From the NCBI GenBank assembly GCA_046483075.1, contig JAWODV010000039.1, positions 96,245 to 160,244 of the forward strand: a DNA stretch of 64,000 nt. The letters are read 5' to 3'. Positions 43,410 through 52,726 of this stretch are shown piece after piece. The DNA comes from JASMTM01 sp046483075 (GTDB taxonomy: Bacteria; Thermotogota; Thermotogae; Petrotogales; Kosmotogaceae). The position numbers were made by a program, and so were the translations under genes. Numbering within the stretch: position 1 is the stretch's first letter; each line of letters starts with the position of its first letter. The notes under the pieces were generated by a model, which was given only the letters and a program-made list of their open reading frames with translations, was not told the origin of the DNA and ran no database searches.

Positions 43410-44510
43410 ATGGCCACTCCAAAATATATCATTGATATTGACAAGGTTCACCAGCTTAGCGACAAAAAGAAAGAAGAACTACAAAAGGTAACAAATGAAT
43501 ACATGTTCAGAGCCAACGACTATTATCTGGGGCTTATTAACTGGGATGATCCCAATGATCCAATCAAAAGGATAATTATTCCATCAATTGATGAATTGGA
43601 TGACTGGGGCGATCTTGATGCATCATCTGAAAGTAAATACACCGTGGCTAAAGGTCTTGAACACAAATATACAGATACCGCATTGTTTTTGGTTTCAAAG
43701 GTTTGTGGTAGTGTTTGCAGATTCTGTTTCAGAAAAAGACTCTTTAAACAGTATTACAGCAATGAAGTGCTTACGAAAAAGGACTATGAACCGGCATTTG
43801 ATTATATCCGTAAGCATAATGAAATAACCAATGTGCTTCTTACAGGAGGAGATTCACTTATTATTGCTACAGATATGCTTGAATGGATATTAAGTGAATT
43901 GAGAAAGATCGAACATGTTAAGATAATCAGATTAGGTTCAAAAATGGTTGTCTTTAACCCTTACAGAATTATAAATGATGAGAAACTTCTTAGAATAATC
44001 GAGAAGTATAGTACACCAGAAAGAAAAATCTACATCATGGCACATGTTAACAGCTATAAAGAATTAACACCAGAATCGAGAAAGGCTTTCAGACTGCTAA
44101 AAGAAGCGGGTGCTGAAACCTGCAATCAGACTCCAATGATCGCTGGAGTGAATGATAGTGTTGATGACCTTGCTAAACTATTCCAGGAACTTTCATACAT
44201 GGGAGTCCCGCCTTATTATGTTTTCCAGTGTAGACCAACTAAAGGTAACAGAAGTTACTCGGTTCCAATAGAGAAGGGTTATAGTATATTCAGCGAAGCA
44301 ATATCGAAAGTATCAGGACTTGCAAAACGTGCGAGATTTGTCATGTCCCATGCCACAGGAAAAATTGAAATAGCCGGATTGAATGATGTAAACATATTCA
44401 TGAGATACCACAGAGCTGCAAATCCAGAAAACTACAAGAAATTCATGATATTCAACCGCAACCCAGAAGCCAGATGGCTCGATGATTATCTTGTTAAAGC
44501 AAAAAAATAA
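43410..44510 (+). CDS. KamA-family (lysine 2,3-aminomutase-like) radical SAM protein
   Basis: PLP-dependent radical-SAM enzyme of 366 residues. Cluster cysteines C99, C103 and C106 with R108 at the carboxylate-binding position (CRFCFRKR). A lysine in the PLP-lysine region is kept (K318, TGKIE). The lysine-binding Asp of the QCD motif (D293 in the Clostridium enzyme) is R275 here (FQCRPTKG), and the position of the second Asp (D330) is Val. L-lysine is therefore unlikely as substrate. It is a stand-alone gene with an AAGGAGGT site and its own terminator. Confidence 0.85.
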   Translation: MATPKYIIDIDKVHQLSDKKKEELQKVTNEYMFRANDYYLGLINWDDPNDPIKRIIIPSIDELDDWGDLDASSESKYTVAKGLEHKYTDTALFLVSKVCGSVCRFCFRKRLFKQYYSNEVLTKKDYEPAFDYIRKHNEITNVLLTGGDSLIIATDMLEWILSELRKIEHVKIIRLGSKMVVFNPYRIINDEKLLRIIEKYSTPERKIYIMAHVNSYKELTPESRKAFRLLKEAGAETCNQTPMIAGVNDSVDDLAKLFQELSYMGVPPYYVFQCRPTKGNRSYSVPIEKGYSIFSEAISKVSGLAKRARFVMSHATGKIEIAGLNDVNIFMRYHRAANPENYKKFMIFNRNPEARWLDDYLVKAKK

Positions 44511-44539
44511 ATAATATACTTGCATAAATATAATTAACA

Positions 44540-44566
44540 AAAAAGGCCGCATGCCGGCCTTTTTTT
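44540..44566 (+). terminator. Terminator of the aminomutase-like gene
   Basis: AAGGCCG and CGGCCTT pair around CATGC, followed by seven Ts. Strong intrinsic terminator; the A-run on the other side allows some function for the opposite strand. Confidence 0.9.
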
Positions 44567-44604
44567 ATTATTATCAAGGGATTTTTGCCGCTATTCATTA
44601 TTAT

Positions 44605-44960
44605 GTATCTAATCTCGTTATATAAAATTTTTTCTCTCGAACTCCCGGATTATCGTCTCCTGGTCATTCTCGGTTTCTCGTCTTCTTGGTTTTTCGCGGA
44701 TTCTCGTCCCCTGGTCCTTCTAGGTTTCTCGTTTTTTATGATTCCCTTCTCGAGGAAGGTGCCTGTGAAGCAGGGGGAAGGTGTTCACTTCTTTTTCCTC
44801 GTTTTGCAAAGTCTTTCGTCGGATCTAGAGTCTCGGCTCTCAGATCTCGTTATTTAATTCTCTCGCCTTCTCGTATTCTTGGTTTTTCTCGGGCTCTCGG
44901 ACTCTCGGCTCTCGTTTTTTAAGTTTTCCTGTTCTCGAATCTCCGATTTCTGATCTCGTT
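44605..44960. repeat. Pyrimidine-rich degenerate tandem repeat region
   Basis: About 350 bases without a believable gene. The plus strand is mostly C and T, and the word TCTCG or a near variant recurs many times. The clearest units are 44647-44681 and 44698-44732, 35 bases with four mismatches and a 51-base period. A finer unit of about 25 bases (TCTCGTC, CTGGT, TTCT, GGTT) runs through the first half, and a related pattern returns around 44865-44945. Near 44760-44800 lies an unlike island with GAAGGTG twice and GTGAA/TTCAC as an inverted pair. It fills the space between convergent genes. Confidence 0.8.
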
Positions 44961-44962
44961 TT

Positions 44963-45766
44963 TTACTTATAAATCATTTTTACGGTCATTCCACCATCAG
45001 CAACAAAATTCGCGCCTGTTATAAAACCAGCTTTCTCCGATGCCAGATAAAGACACATATTTGAAATATCTTGCGTCCTTCCCACCCTTCCAGCGGGATG
45101 TTGAAGATGATCTATTTCGCTTAATCTTTCCTGAATCCCTGTTTTGTGCTTTGAAACATCAATCCATCCAGGACTAATTGCATTAACTCTTACCCAGGGC
45201 CCAAGACTAATAGCAAGGGAATGAGTTAATGCAAGTAAACCTCCCTTAGCAGCTGAATAAGGTTCTGAATTTGGTTCTGACATCAATGCTCTGGTGGAAG
45301 CAATATTAATAATCACTCCCTGATTTTTAACAGTGTAATCGTCCTTTTTTAGTTCTTCAATATGCTCATCAATTTCTTTTTTGCCTTTAGAAAGGTAAGG
45401 TGCGCAATATTTGCTCAATATGTAAGGAGCTCTTAAGTTAATTGATATAGCTTCGTCCCATTCTTTTATTAAACGTGAATAAATATCTCCTCCCCAGCCC
45501 TTAGAAGCGTTGTTAATTAATATATCTATCGTGCCTTCTCTATCAACTATTGATTCAACAGTGTTTTTAATTTCCTTTTCTTTTCTTAGGTCGCAATGTA
45601 CGTAACTTACTTCTCCATTTAAAGTATCCTTTAGTTTTTCTGCTTTTTCATCATTAATATCAAGGAAAACAACACTTGCCGAATTCTCTTCAAATTTCCT
45701 CACTATTGAACTACCTATTCCTCCTGCACCACCTGTCACTACGACTACCTTGTTCTTTATACTCAT
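44963..45766 (-). CDS. Short-chain dehydrogenase/reductase
   Basis: NAD(P)-dependent oxidoreductase of the classical SDR family, 267 residues. TGGAGGIGSSI cofactor loop, acidic FLDIND after the second strand (favours NAD), NNAS, catalytic Ser in INIAS, and YSAAK (Tyr/Lys). C terminus ITGANFVADGGMT as in FabG-like enzymes. The substrate is not predictable. Last gene of the valS-smpB run. Confidence 0.92.
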   Translation of the reverse strand: MSIKNKVVVVTGGAGGIGSSIVRKFEENSASVVFLDINDEKAEKLKDTLNGEVSYVHCDLRKEKEIKNTVESIVDREGTIDILINNASKGWGGDIYSRLIKEWDEAISINLRAPYILSKYCAPYLSKGKKEIDEHIEELKKDDYTVKNQGVIINIASTRALMSEPNSEPYSAAKGGLLALTHSLAISLGPWVRVNAISPGWIDVSKHKTGIQERLSEIDHLQHPAGRVGRTQDISNMCLYLASEKAGFITGANFVADGGMTVKMIYK

Positions 45767-45778
45767 TAGAAACCTCCC

Positions 45779-46108
45779 TTAAAAAAACAAACAGAAACCG
45801 ATTGATGCTTTCTGATTTAGTGTTTCAATATATGTTTTAGCAGCCAGGACACCAATAATATCAGCGTACAAATCTTCAGGATCACATACGTTTTTTTCGC
45901 TAAAATAATCCCAGATTTCTTTTAACAGTCCAGTACCTAATGCAAGGAAATCTCCACAAAAACCAAAAAAGTAGTTGTAAGTAATACTCAGTGAAAAGCT
46001 TACAGAGAAGTGGAGGTACTTATCATACTCGAAGTTATTTGAAGAAAATGTACTTAAAGGCAAAAGTAAGAATCCAAAAAGCAGTAACACCAATATTATG
46101 TAGCGCAT
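45779..46108 (-). CDS. Small secreted or membrane protein with DKYLHF motif
   Basis: A 109-residue protein. An N-terminal hydrophobic segment (IILVLLLFGFLLLPLSTFS) may be a signal peptide. Then DKYLHFSVSFSLS, a Gly-rich second hydrophobic stretch, KEIWDYF and DLYADIIGVLAA. The DKxxHF...KExxD...D..AD..G pattern resembles YfiM-type or VanZ-like small proteins of unknown function. It shares one base with the smpB stop. Confidence 0.7.
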   Translation of the reverse strand: MRYIILVLLLFGFLLLPLSTFSSNNFEYDKYLHFSVSFSLSITYNYFFGFCGDFLALGTGLLKEIWDYFSEKNVCDPEDLYADIIGVLAAKTYIETLNQKASIGFCLFF

Positions 46109-46551
46109 TATCTGTCCTCTTTGCGCCTGATTCGCCTTTCCTGCTCTCTTTTTATCATGTCTTCTCGTCTATCATATAGTTTTTTCCCCTTTGCAAGCAC
46201 TATTTCTACTTTGGCGATGCCTGAATCATTAAAGTAGATTCTCGTTGGTACTATGGTCAATCCCTTCTCCCTGACCTTTTGATATATTTTTATTAGTTCG
46301 CTCTTATGAAGTAGAAGCTTTCTTTCTCGCAACGGATCATGATTCCATTGAGCGCCATGGCTGTATTGTCCTATATTAGCATTTATTAGATAAAGCTCAC
46401 CATCAATAAATCTGCAATATGCCTCCACTATTGAAACAGCACCCTGTCTGAGGGATTTTACTTCAGTTCCTAATAGTTGTATTCCCGCCTCATAACTTTC
46501 TAGAAAGTGATACAGGTGTCTTGCCTTTTTGTTTTTTGCAATTATTTTCAT
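46108..46551 (-). CDS. smpB: SsrA-binding protein
   Basis: Binds tmRNA and brings it to stalled ribosomes. A 147-residue OB-fold protein: NKKARHLYHFLESYEAGIQL, GTEVKSLRQGAVSI, YLINANIGQYSHG, and the basic C-terminal tail KLYDRREDMIKREQERR that probes the empty mRNA channel. RNase R, its usual partner in degradation, is also in the window but not adjacent. Confidence 0.96.
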   Translation of the reverse strand: MKIIAKNKKARHLYHFLESYEAGIQLLGTEVKSLRQGAVSIVEAYCRFIDGELYLINANIGQYSHGAQWNHDPLRERKLLLHKSELIKIYQKVREKGLTIVPTRIYFNDSGIAKVEIVLAKGKKLYDRREDMIKREQERRIRRKEDR

Positions 46552-46564
46552 ATCTATCTCTCCA

Positions 46565-48556
46565 TCATTTCTTACTTTCGTACTTTACAGTCCTCATTTC
46601 ATCCCTGAGTACCGCAGCATCTTCATACCTTAATTCACTGGCAGCTCTTAACATCTCTTCTTCAAGAACAGCCAGGTACTCTTCATTATCGAGTGATTCT
46701 TTCAATGCAATAATTCCTCCAATATATTCATTCTTTGCCTTTTCTTCTTTGTCTTTATCCGAATATTCTGCAAATATGCTTTCATATAATGGTTTTACAA
46801 TGCTTTCAGGTGTAATGTTGTGTTCTTTGTTGAACATCATCTGTTTTGTTCTTCTTCTATTTGTTTCTCTTATTGCTCTTCTCATGGAACCGGTAATGTG
46901 ATCTGCGTAAAGCAGTACCTTCCCGTTTACGTTACGGGCTGCTCTTCCAATTGTCTGAACCAGTGTGGTTTCAGACCTGAGAAATCCTTCTCTATCTGCG
47001 TCCATTATTGCCACAAGTGAGACTTCAGGTAAATCAAGTCCCTCTCTTAGTAAATTTACTCCAACAACCACATCAACAGTACCATCACGAAGTTTCTTCA
47101 AGACTTCTACTCGCTCAATGGCTCCAAGTTCCGAGTGAAGATACTCAGATTTTACACCAACTTCGTTTAGATAAGTACTCAACATTTCTGCAGATTTCTT
47201 TGTCAATACAGTAGCTATAGCTCTCTCTCCACGACTTTTTATTCTTTTCATTTCATCTATGAAATCATCCACCTGATGATCGGTAGCTCTTACCTCAACC
47301 TTAGGATCAATAAGCCCTGTGGGTCTAATCAATTGTTCTACAACCCTTTCTGAAACTCCGAGTTCGTAATCAGTTGGCGTGGCTGAAACAAATGCTATCT
47401 GACCTGTTTTTCCAAGAAATTCTTCGTAGGTTAGCGGTCTGTTGTCAAAGGCGGAAGGTATCCTGAAACCATACTCTACAAGGCTTTTCTTTCTGGAATG
47501 ATCACCCTTGTACATTGCTCTAATTTGTGGAACTCCAATATGAGATTCGTCAATGAATACAATGAACTCTTCTTTATCGAAGTAATCCAGTAATGTATAG
47601 GGTGGATCACCGGGATTTCTGTTGTCGAAAAAGCGAGAATAGTTTTCTATTCCCGAGCAATAACCAAGGGTAGTCAGCATTTCAATATCGTACATGGTTC
47701 TTTGTTTTAATCTTTGGGCCTCTAAATATTTTCCTTCTTTTTCGAATTTTCGTACCTGTTCTCCAAGTTCGTGTTCTATCTCTTTTATTGCTCTTAAAAT
47801 CTTTTCTTCCGTAGTGACAAATTCTTTGGCTGGATAGATTATTACTTTGTCAAACTCTTCGATCTTGTTTCTGTTAAGCGGATCAATACTAACGATACGC
47901 TCTATTTCATCATCAAAGAAATACAGTCGCAATCCATAATCTTCATAGGGTGGATAAATTTCAAAGATATCACCCTTCATATGAAATACTCCACCTACGC
48001 TGACATCCTCAGAACGGCTGTACTGAATAGAGGATAGTTTTCTTGCCAGTTCCTGTCGTTTCATTACATTTCCAGTTTCGAGCTCAATATTTAAATTCTG
48101 AAAATCTCTAGGATCACCACTCGCATAAATTGCTGAAACACTCGCAACAACAATTACGTCTTTGCGGGTTAAAATCGATTTCAATGCAGAAACTCTCATT
48201 CGGGATAGGACATCATTTATTTGGGCGTCCTTTTCTATATACAGATCTTTTGCTGGAATATAAGCTTCAGGCTGATAATAATCATAGTAGCTTATGAATA
48301 ACTCAACCCTGTTTTCAGGAAAGAACTCTTTGAACTCTCTATATAATTGCGCAACAAGTGTTTTGTTAGGAGAGATCACCAGAACGGGCCTTTGTAAACG
48401 TTCAGCTACACTGGCCATGGTAAATGTTTTTCCCGAACCTGTAACACCAAGGAGCGTCAGGAAGCGTTCATTGTTGCTTAAACCTTCGCACAGCTCATCA
48501 ATCGCTTTTGGCTGATCTCCTCTTGGCGAATAAGGAGCTTTAAGTTTAAATTTCAT
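46565..48556 (-). CDS. uvrB: Excinuclease ABC subunit B
   Basis: Damage-verifying helicase-like subunit of nucleotide excision repair, 663 residues. Walker A GVTGSGKT, the beta-hairpin region YYDYYQPEAYIP, DESHIGVPQ, the helicase C motifs (GVNLLREGLDLPEVSLV, QTIGRAARN) and a C-terminal UVR motif (LEEEMLRAASELRYEDAAVLRD). Complete. Overlaps the pth stop by 11 bases. Confidence 0.97.
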   Translation of the reverse strand: MKFKLKAPYSPRGDQPKAIDELCEGLSNNERFLTLLGVTGSGKTFTMASVAERLQRPVLVISPNKTLVAQLYREFKEFFPENRVELFISYYDYYQPEAYIPAKDLYIEKDAQINDVLSRMRVSALKSILTRKDVIVVASVSAIYASGDPRDFQNLNIELETGNVMKRQELARKLSSIQYSRSEDVSVGGVFHMKGDIFEIYPPYEDYGLRLYFFDDEIERIVSIDPLNRNKIEEFDKVIIYPAKEFVTTEEKILRAIKEIEHELGEQVRKFEKEGKYLEAQRLKQRTMYDIEMLTTLGYCSGIENYSRFFDNRNPGDPPYTLLDYFDKEEFIVFIDESHIGVPQIRAMYKGDHSRKKSLVEYGFRIPSAFDNRPLTYEEFLGKTGQIAFVSATPTDYELGVSERVVEQLIRPTGLIDPKVEVRATDHQVDDFIDEMKRIKSRGERAIATVLTKKSAEMLSTYLNEVGVKSEYLHSELGAIERVEVLKKLRDGTVDVVVGVNLLREGLDLPEVSLVAIMDADREGFLRSETTLVQTIGRAARNVNGKVLLYADHITGSMRRAIRETNRRRTKQMMFNKEHNITPESIVKPLYESIFAEYSDKDKEEKAKNEYIGGIIALKESLDNEEYLAVLEEEMLRAASELRYEDAAVLRDEMRTVKYESKK

Positions 48557-49133
48557 CCAGTTCGGTCACCTCTATACCATTATAATGCGACATCACTTTT
48601 TTCATATCTTTTTTGCATAGATCTTTCGCTGCTTTAACCGCAAAACGAATGGATTTGAAGGCAATGTTTATCTCTTCATCTGTGAATTCTCCAAGAACAT
48701 AATCCACCATATCTTCTTCAGGTTTTGGTCCAATGCCAATTCTAATTCTCGAAAATTCCTTTGTATTTAGTTGTTTTATGATCGATTTAACTCCATTATG
48801 CCCGCCGTCGCTTCCCTGAAATCTTATCCGTATTTTTCCAAGCGGAATCCACAGGTCATCGTAAATGACGTGCATGTCTTTTATCTGAATATCCTCATAG
48901 TCTTCAAGAAAGTCCTTTATGGCTATACCACTTGCATTCATAAATTTCAACGGTTTTACCAGCAAAACTATATCTTCATCATGCAAAACTTCAAACAACT
49001 CATATGTTGCTCTTTTAGTTTTTTTAAGCAATTTAATATTCTTTAAAAATTCATCTAAGAAAAGAAAACCCACGTTATGACGACTTAGTACATAACGTGG
49101 GCCGGGATTACCCAAGCCTACAAATACCTTCAT
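48546..49133 (-). CDS. pth: Peptidyl-tRNA hydrolase
   Basis: Recycles peptidyl-tRNA that falls off ribosomes. VFVGLGNPGPRYVLSRHNVGF with the catalytic His, KPLKFMNASG, DDLWIPLGKIRIRFQGSDGGHNGVKSI. 195 residues from the ATG at 49133; a TTG one codon earlier has slightly better spacing to GAAGGA and cannot be excluded. It lies next to the L25 gene, the usual bacterial order. Confidence 0.95.
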   Translation of the reverse strand: MKVFVGLGNPGPRYVLSRHNVGFLFLDEFLKNIKLLKKTKRATYELFEVLHDEDIVLLVKPLKFMNASGIAIKDFLEDYEDIQIKDMHVIYDDLWIPLGKIRIRFQGSDGGHNGVKSIIKQLNTKEFSRIRIGIGPKPEEDMVDYVLGEFTDEEINIAFKSIRFAVKAAKDLCKKDMKKVMSHYNGIEVTELDEI

Positions 49134-49140
49134 CAATTTA

Positions 49141-49815
49141 TTATTCCTTCTCTTCTTCTCCTTCAGGTATTTCTTCCTCTTCTTCTTTACCCTTTTCGAT
49201 GACTTCAGGTTCCATTTCTTCTTCTTCTTCAGCTTCTGCCAACAGTTCTTCCTCTTCTTCTATTGTCATTGATCTTGGCGATTCAACGACATATACAGCC
49301 CTGTCTTCATCTATAAGTGGCCTAATACCTTCAGGTAGACTGAGATCTTTAACCCTAATTACATCTCCTATTTCTAATTCTTCAACATTTACCTCGATGG
49401 TTTCAACAATATCTTTAGGTAGTGTTTGAACAGGAAGATCCGTTATTACCTCCTGTACTACTCCACCATGCTCAATTCCAGCAGGTTCTCCTACAAAGGT
49501 TAAAGGAATATGGATTTCCATCTTATGTCCTTCAGAAGGAATATAGAAATCAAGATGCACGATGTTATCTGTTACTTTCTCTCTTTGAGCTCCTTTCAAA
49601 AACCCGTGAAGTTCTTCTCCATCAAGTCTAAGCGTGATTGGCGTTGTTTCTGCAATCCTATTAAGATGCTTCAATACATCACTTTTATCGAGCATAATGT
49701 CCGTATTCTCTCTACTCGGCCCATAAATGACAGCGGGTATCTTCTCTTGTTTGATTAGATTTTTTGCTTTTTCCTTTTTTCCTCGATTCGAAACCGAAAA
49801 AACTAAATCCGGCAT
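49141..49815 (-). CDS. rplY: Ribosomal protein L25 (Ctc/TL5 type)
   Basis: 5S rRNA-binding 50S protein with the two-domain Ctc architecture: an N-terminal L25 domain (KIPAVIYGPSRENTDIML) and a C-terminal TL5 beta domain (LTFVGEPAGIEHGGVVQEV). The last 40 residues are a run of Glu with little else, an acidic tail longer than in most relatives. 224 residues. Sits in the prs-rplY-pth cluster. Confidence 0.94.
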   Translation of the reverse strand: MPDLVFSVSNRGKKEKAKNLIKQEKIPAVIYGPSRENTDIMLDKSDVLKHLNRIAETTPITLRLDGEELHGFLKGAQREKVTDNIVHLDFYIPSEGHKMEIHIPLTFVGEPAGIEHGGVVQEVITDLPVQTLPKDIVETIEVNVEELEIGDVIRVKDLSLPEGIRPLIDEDRAVYVVESPRSMTIEEEEELLAEAEEEEEMEPEVIEKGKEEEEEIPEGEEEKE

Positions 49816-49828
49816 CTAAATACCTCCT

Positions 49829-50779
49829 CTATTTAAACAAAATACTAACTGACAGATTTTTCCTTATTCTCATCATCGCTTCTCCTATGAGAGAAGCCAT
49901 GCTGACAACTTCAAACTTATCAGGCAAATCACTATGCGGTACTGTATCAGTGATAAAAATCTTTTCTATTGGAGACTTTGATAGGATTTCTTTTGCATCT
50001 CCAGATAATATCGCATGGGTTACACATACATATATCTTTTTTGCTCCCTTTGTCTGCAACATCTTTGCAGCCTCTATCAAAGAATGACCGGTATCTATTA
50101 TATCATCAATGATTACTACTGTCTTGTCTTTAACCTCTCCGATTAAATTAACCATTTCAGCTATGTCATCTGTCGGTCTTCTTTTGTCAAGTATCGCCAA
50201 TGAAACACCAAGCTTGCCTGCAAACTTACTGGCCCTTTGCACTCCTCCGATATCTGGAGATATCACAACAAGATCATCGATATTTATGTTTCCAAGCTGT
50301 TTCAAATGCTTAGAAAATACCGGGAAACTCCATAGATTGTCCATTGGAATATCAAAAAAACCCTGTATCTGTCCAGCATGAATATCAACTGTGAGAACTC
50401 TTGTTGCACCAGCTACAGTAATTAAATTTGCTACAAGTTTTGCTGAAATGGGATCTCTTCCTCTTGCCTTTCTGTCCTGTCTTGCATAACCATAATATGG
50501 CATAATAACAGCTATTGAATTTGCCGAAGCTCTTCTGAACGCATCAATCATGACAAGTAGTTCCATTGTTCTTTCATTTACCGGTGGACATGTTGGTTGA
50601 ATAATAAAGACATCGTGACCCCTAACCGTTTCCCCAATTTTGATATTTGTTTCTCCATCTGCAAATTTATCAACACTACAGTTGCCAAGATTCATCCCCA
50701 GATAACGGGCAATTTTTTTAGATAATTCAATATTCGATGATCCTGCAAAAATCTTCATTTCATTAGTTCGTAAAGGCAT
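49829..50779 (-). CDS. prs: Ribose-phosphate pyrophosphokinase
   Basis: Makes PRPP from ribose-5-phosphate and ATP for nucleotide, His and Trp synthesis. YARQDRKARGRDPISAKL flexible loop, VLTVDIHAGQIQGFF, VVIIDDIIDTGHS PRPP-binding motif. 316 residues. The ATG at 50779 shares a base with the glmU stop and has AAGGTGA at six bases; an ATG at 50758 would also fit the family start. Confidence 0.96.
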   Translation of the reverse strand: MPLRTNEMKIFAGSSNIELSKKIARYLGMNLGNCSVDKFADGETNIKIGETVRGHDVFIIQPTCPPVNERTMELLVMIDAFRRASANSIAVIMPYYGYARQDRKARGRDPISAKLVANLITVAGATRVLTVDIHAGQIQGFFDIPMDNLWSFPVFSKHLKQLGNINIDDLVVISPDIGGVQRASKFAGKLGVSLAILDKRRPTDDIAEMVNLIGEVKDKTVVIIDDIIDTGHSLIEAAKMLQTKGAKKIYVCVTHAILSGDAKEILSKSPIEKIFITDTVPHSDLPDKFEVVSMASLIGEAMMRIRKNLSVSILFK

Positions 50780-52137
50780 TATTCTTCACCTTCTTTTGTA
50801 ATGTCTTTGCGGTAACGGTCCTTTTTTATCACCTGACGACCTCTCCCAAGGGCTAGCGAATATGGACTGACATCTTCTGTTATGGTTGAACCTGCGCCAA
50901 CAACAGAATTCCTGCCTATAACGACAGGTGCGACGATTGAACTGTTGCTTCCTATAAACGCATTATCTTTAATAACAGTTTTATGCTTGTTTACACCGTC
51001 ATAATTACACGTTATCGTTCCAGCTCCAATATTAACATTTTTTCCTATTTCAGAATCACCAAGATATGTCAGGTGTTGTGCTTTACTTCCTTCTCCAAGT
51101 GTTGATTTTTTTATCTCCACATAATTACCAACTTTTACATTCATGTATAAATAGGCACCTGGCCTAAGCCGCGAAAATGGACCAATTTTACATTGTGACT
51201 CAATAGTCGCATTATCAACTTCTGAGCGAACAATCTCTACATCATTTTCAATGATGCTTTCAGAAATTCGTGACATTGGCCCTATATTGCATCTTTCTCC
51301 GATCCGGGTACATCCATCAATAAAGGTCATAGGTTGAATTATTGAATCTCTACCTATTTTTACATCAGGACCAATATATGTATTTTCAGAGTCTATTATT
51401 GTCACACCATTATACATATGTTCTTCATTTATTCTCTTTTGAGCATTTTTTTGCACTTCAGCCAATTGCACTCTGTTATTAATGCCGGAAACTTCTGAAT
51501 TGTCTCCCACAATTATCGTCGAAGCATTATCTGAAAAATTAATTACATCAGGCAGGTAATATTCACCCTGTTCATTGTTGTTATCAATTTGATTGATCGC
51601 TTTCAAAATGAATTCAGATTTGAAACCGTATATACCAGCATTTACTTCATCTATCTTTTTTATTTTAGTATCTGCATCTGCATCCTCTATTATTCTTAAT
51701 CCGTTCCCGGTCTTTAATATTCTTCCATATCCAGTTGGATCTTTCAACTTCATAGTTAGTACAACTGCATCCCTATTGCCAACTTCTAATGATTCTTTTA
51801 CTTCTGTTATTGTTCCCGGTCTTATTAACGGAACATCGCCATTCAAAACCAAGATGTCGTCGTTATTTTTTATTGACTCCAGCGCCACAGAAACTGCATG
51901 ACCTGTACCTAGCTGATCTTTTTGTTCAACTTTGTTTACATCTTCCGGTAATATTTTTTCCACAAGCTTTGATTTATATCCTGTTACAACATATATATTA
52001 TCAGAATTTATTCCAGCCTTTTTCAATGATTTTATGACCCATATCAACATGGGTTCTCCAAGGATTTCATGCATAACCTTCGGCTTTTCAGATTTCATTC
52101 TTTTACCCAGTCCTGCAGCAAGTACAATCCCTATCAT
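50779..52137 (-). CDS. glmU: GlmU, UDP-GlcNAc synthesis (bifunctional)
   Basis: N-acetylglucosamine-1-phosphate uridyltransferase and glucosamine-1-phosphate acetyltransferase for peptidoglycan precursors. N-terminal pyrophosphorylase (VLAAGLGKRMKSEKPKVMHEILG, GDVPLIRP) and C-terminal left-handed beta-helix of hexapeptide repeats (PDVKIGRDSIIQP, IGAGTITCNYDG). About 452 residues. Two adjacent ATGs; 52137 has the better distance to GAGGGGTG. Confidence 0.96.
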   Translation of the reverse strand: MIGIVLAAGLGKRMKSEKPKVMHEILGEPMLIWVIKSLKKAGINSDNIYVVTGYKSKLVEKILPEDVNKVEQKDQLGTGHAVSVALESIKNNDDILVLNGDVPLIRPGTITEVKESLEVGNRDAVVLTMKLKDPTGYGRILKTGNGLRIIEDADADTKIKKIDEVNAGIYGFKSEFILKAINQIDNNNEQGEYYLPDVINFSDNASTIIVGDNSEVSGINNRVQLAEVQKNAQKRINEEHMYNGVTIIDSENTYIGPDVKIGRDSIIQPMTFIDGCTRIGERCNIGPMSRISESIIENDVEIVRSEVDNATIESQCKIGPFSRLRPGAYLYMNVKVGNYVEIKKSTLGEGSKAQHLTYLGDSEIGKNVNIGAGTITCNYDGVNKHKTVIKDNAFIGSNSSIVAPVVIGRNSVVGAGSTITEDVSPYSLALGRGRQVIKKDRYRKDITKEGEE

Positions 52138-52156
52138 CATTTCACCCCTCTCCGAT

Positions 52157-52726
52157 TTACTGCAGTTCTTTTAATGCCTTCTTAACAATCGCCTGGGTTC
52201 CATTAATTCCTTCTTTCGTCACCTTGCGTACTGCTTTTTCAGCACTATATCTATCAAAACCCAGTGAAGTTAATGCATCCACAGCATCATTGTTGGTACT
52301 TCCAATGGCGGTATAACCTGGAACTTCTTCAATCGAATCACCGAGCTCGGTTATAAGACGTTCGGCGGTTTTTTTACCTAGCCCGGGCAGATTTGATAGA
52401 CCCAGCACATCTTTGTTTGAAATATAATTTTTAATCTCATTATGAGGAGCTCCGCCAAGAATTTTCATAGCCATTTTTGGTCCAATTTTACTGACTCCTA
52501 TGAGGATCTTAAATAATTTCATTTCATGATATTCATAAAAAGCAAACAGTTCAGGAGCTTTATCCTGAGGAAAGGATAGAAATGTTGAAAGCTTTACCTC
52601 CTGTCCGGCAGATATCTTCTGAATAGTCCAGGGAGTACAATATGCACTGATGAAAAAACTGCCTGCCTTTATCAGAATGGTATTCTCGGTTATATTAACA
52701 ATTTTTCCTTCAATTCCTTCAATCAT
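52157..52726 (-). CDS. ruvA: Holliday junction helicase subunit RuvA
   Basis: Tetrameric Holliday-junction-binding protein that loads RuvB. Domain I OB fold (IEGIEGKIVNITENTILIKAG), two helix-hairpin-helix motifs (ILIGVSKIGPKMAMKIL and LSNLPGLGKKTAERLITEL) and the C-terminal domain III (NDAVDALTSLGFDRYSAEKAV) that touches RuvB. 189 residues from the ATG at 52726; a GTG at 52744 would lie further inside folC. ruvB is not in the window. Confidence 0.94.
   Translation of the reverse strand: MIEGIEGKIVNITENTILIKAGSFFISAYCTPWTIQKISAGQEVKLSTFLSFPQDKAPELFAFYEYHEMKLFKILIGVSKIGPKMAMKILGGAPHNEIKNYISNKDVLGLSNLPGLGKKTAERLITELGDSIEEVPGYTAIGSTNNDAVDALTSLGFDRYSAEKAVRKVTKEGINGTQAIVKKALKELQ

Noticed and set aside
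44585..44922. Two plus-strand open frames of 90 and 78 codons in the repeat region
   Set aside because: They are low-complexity translations of the pyrimidine-rich repeat, overlap each other in different frames, have no Shine-Dalgarno and follow a terminator.
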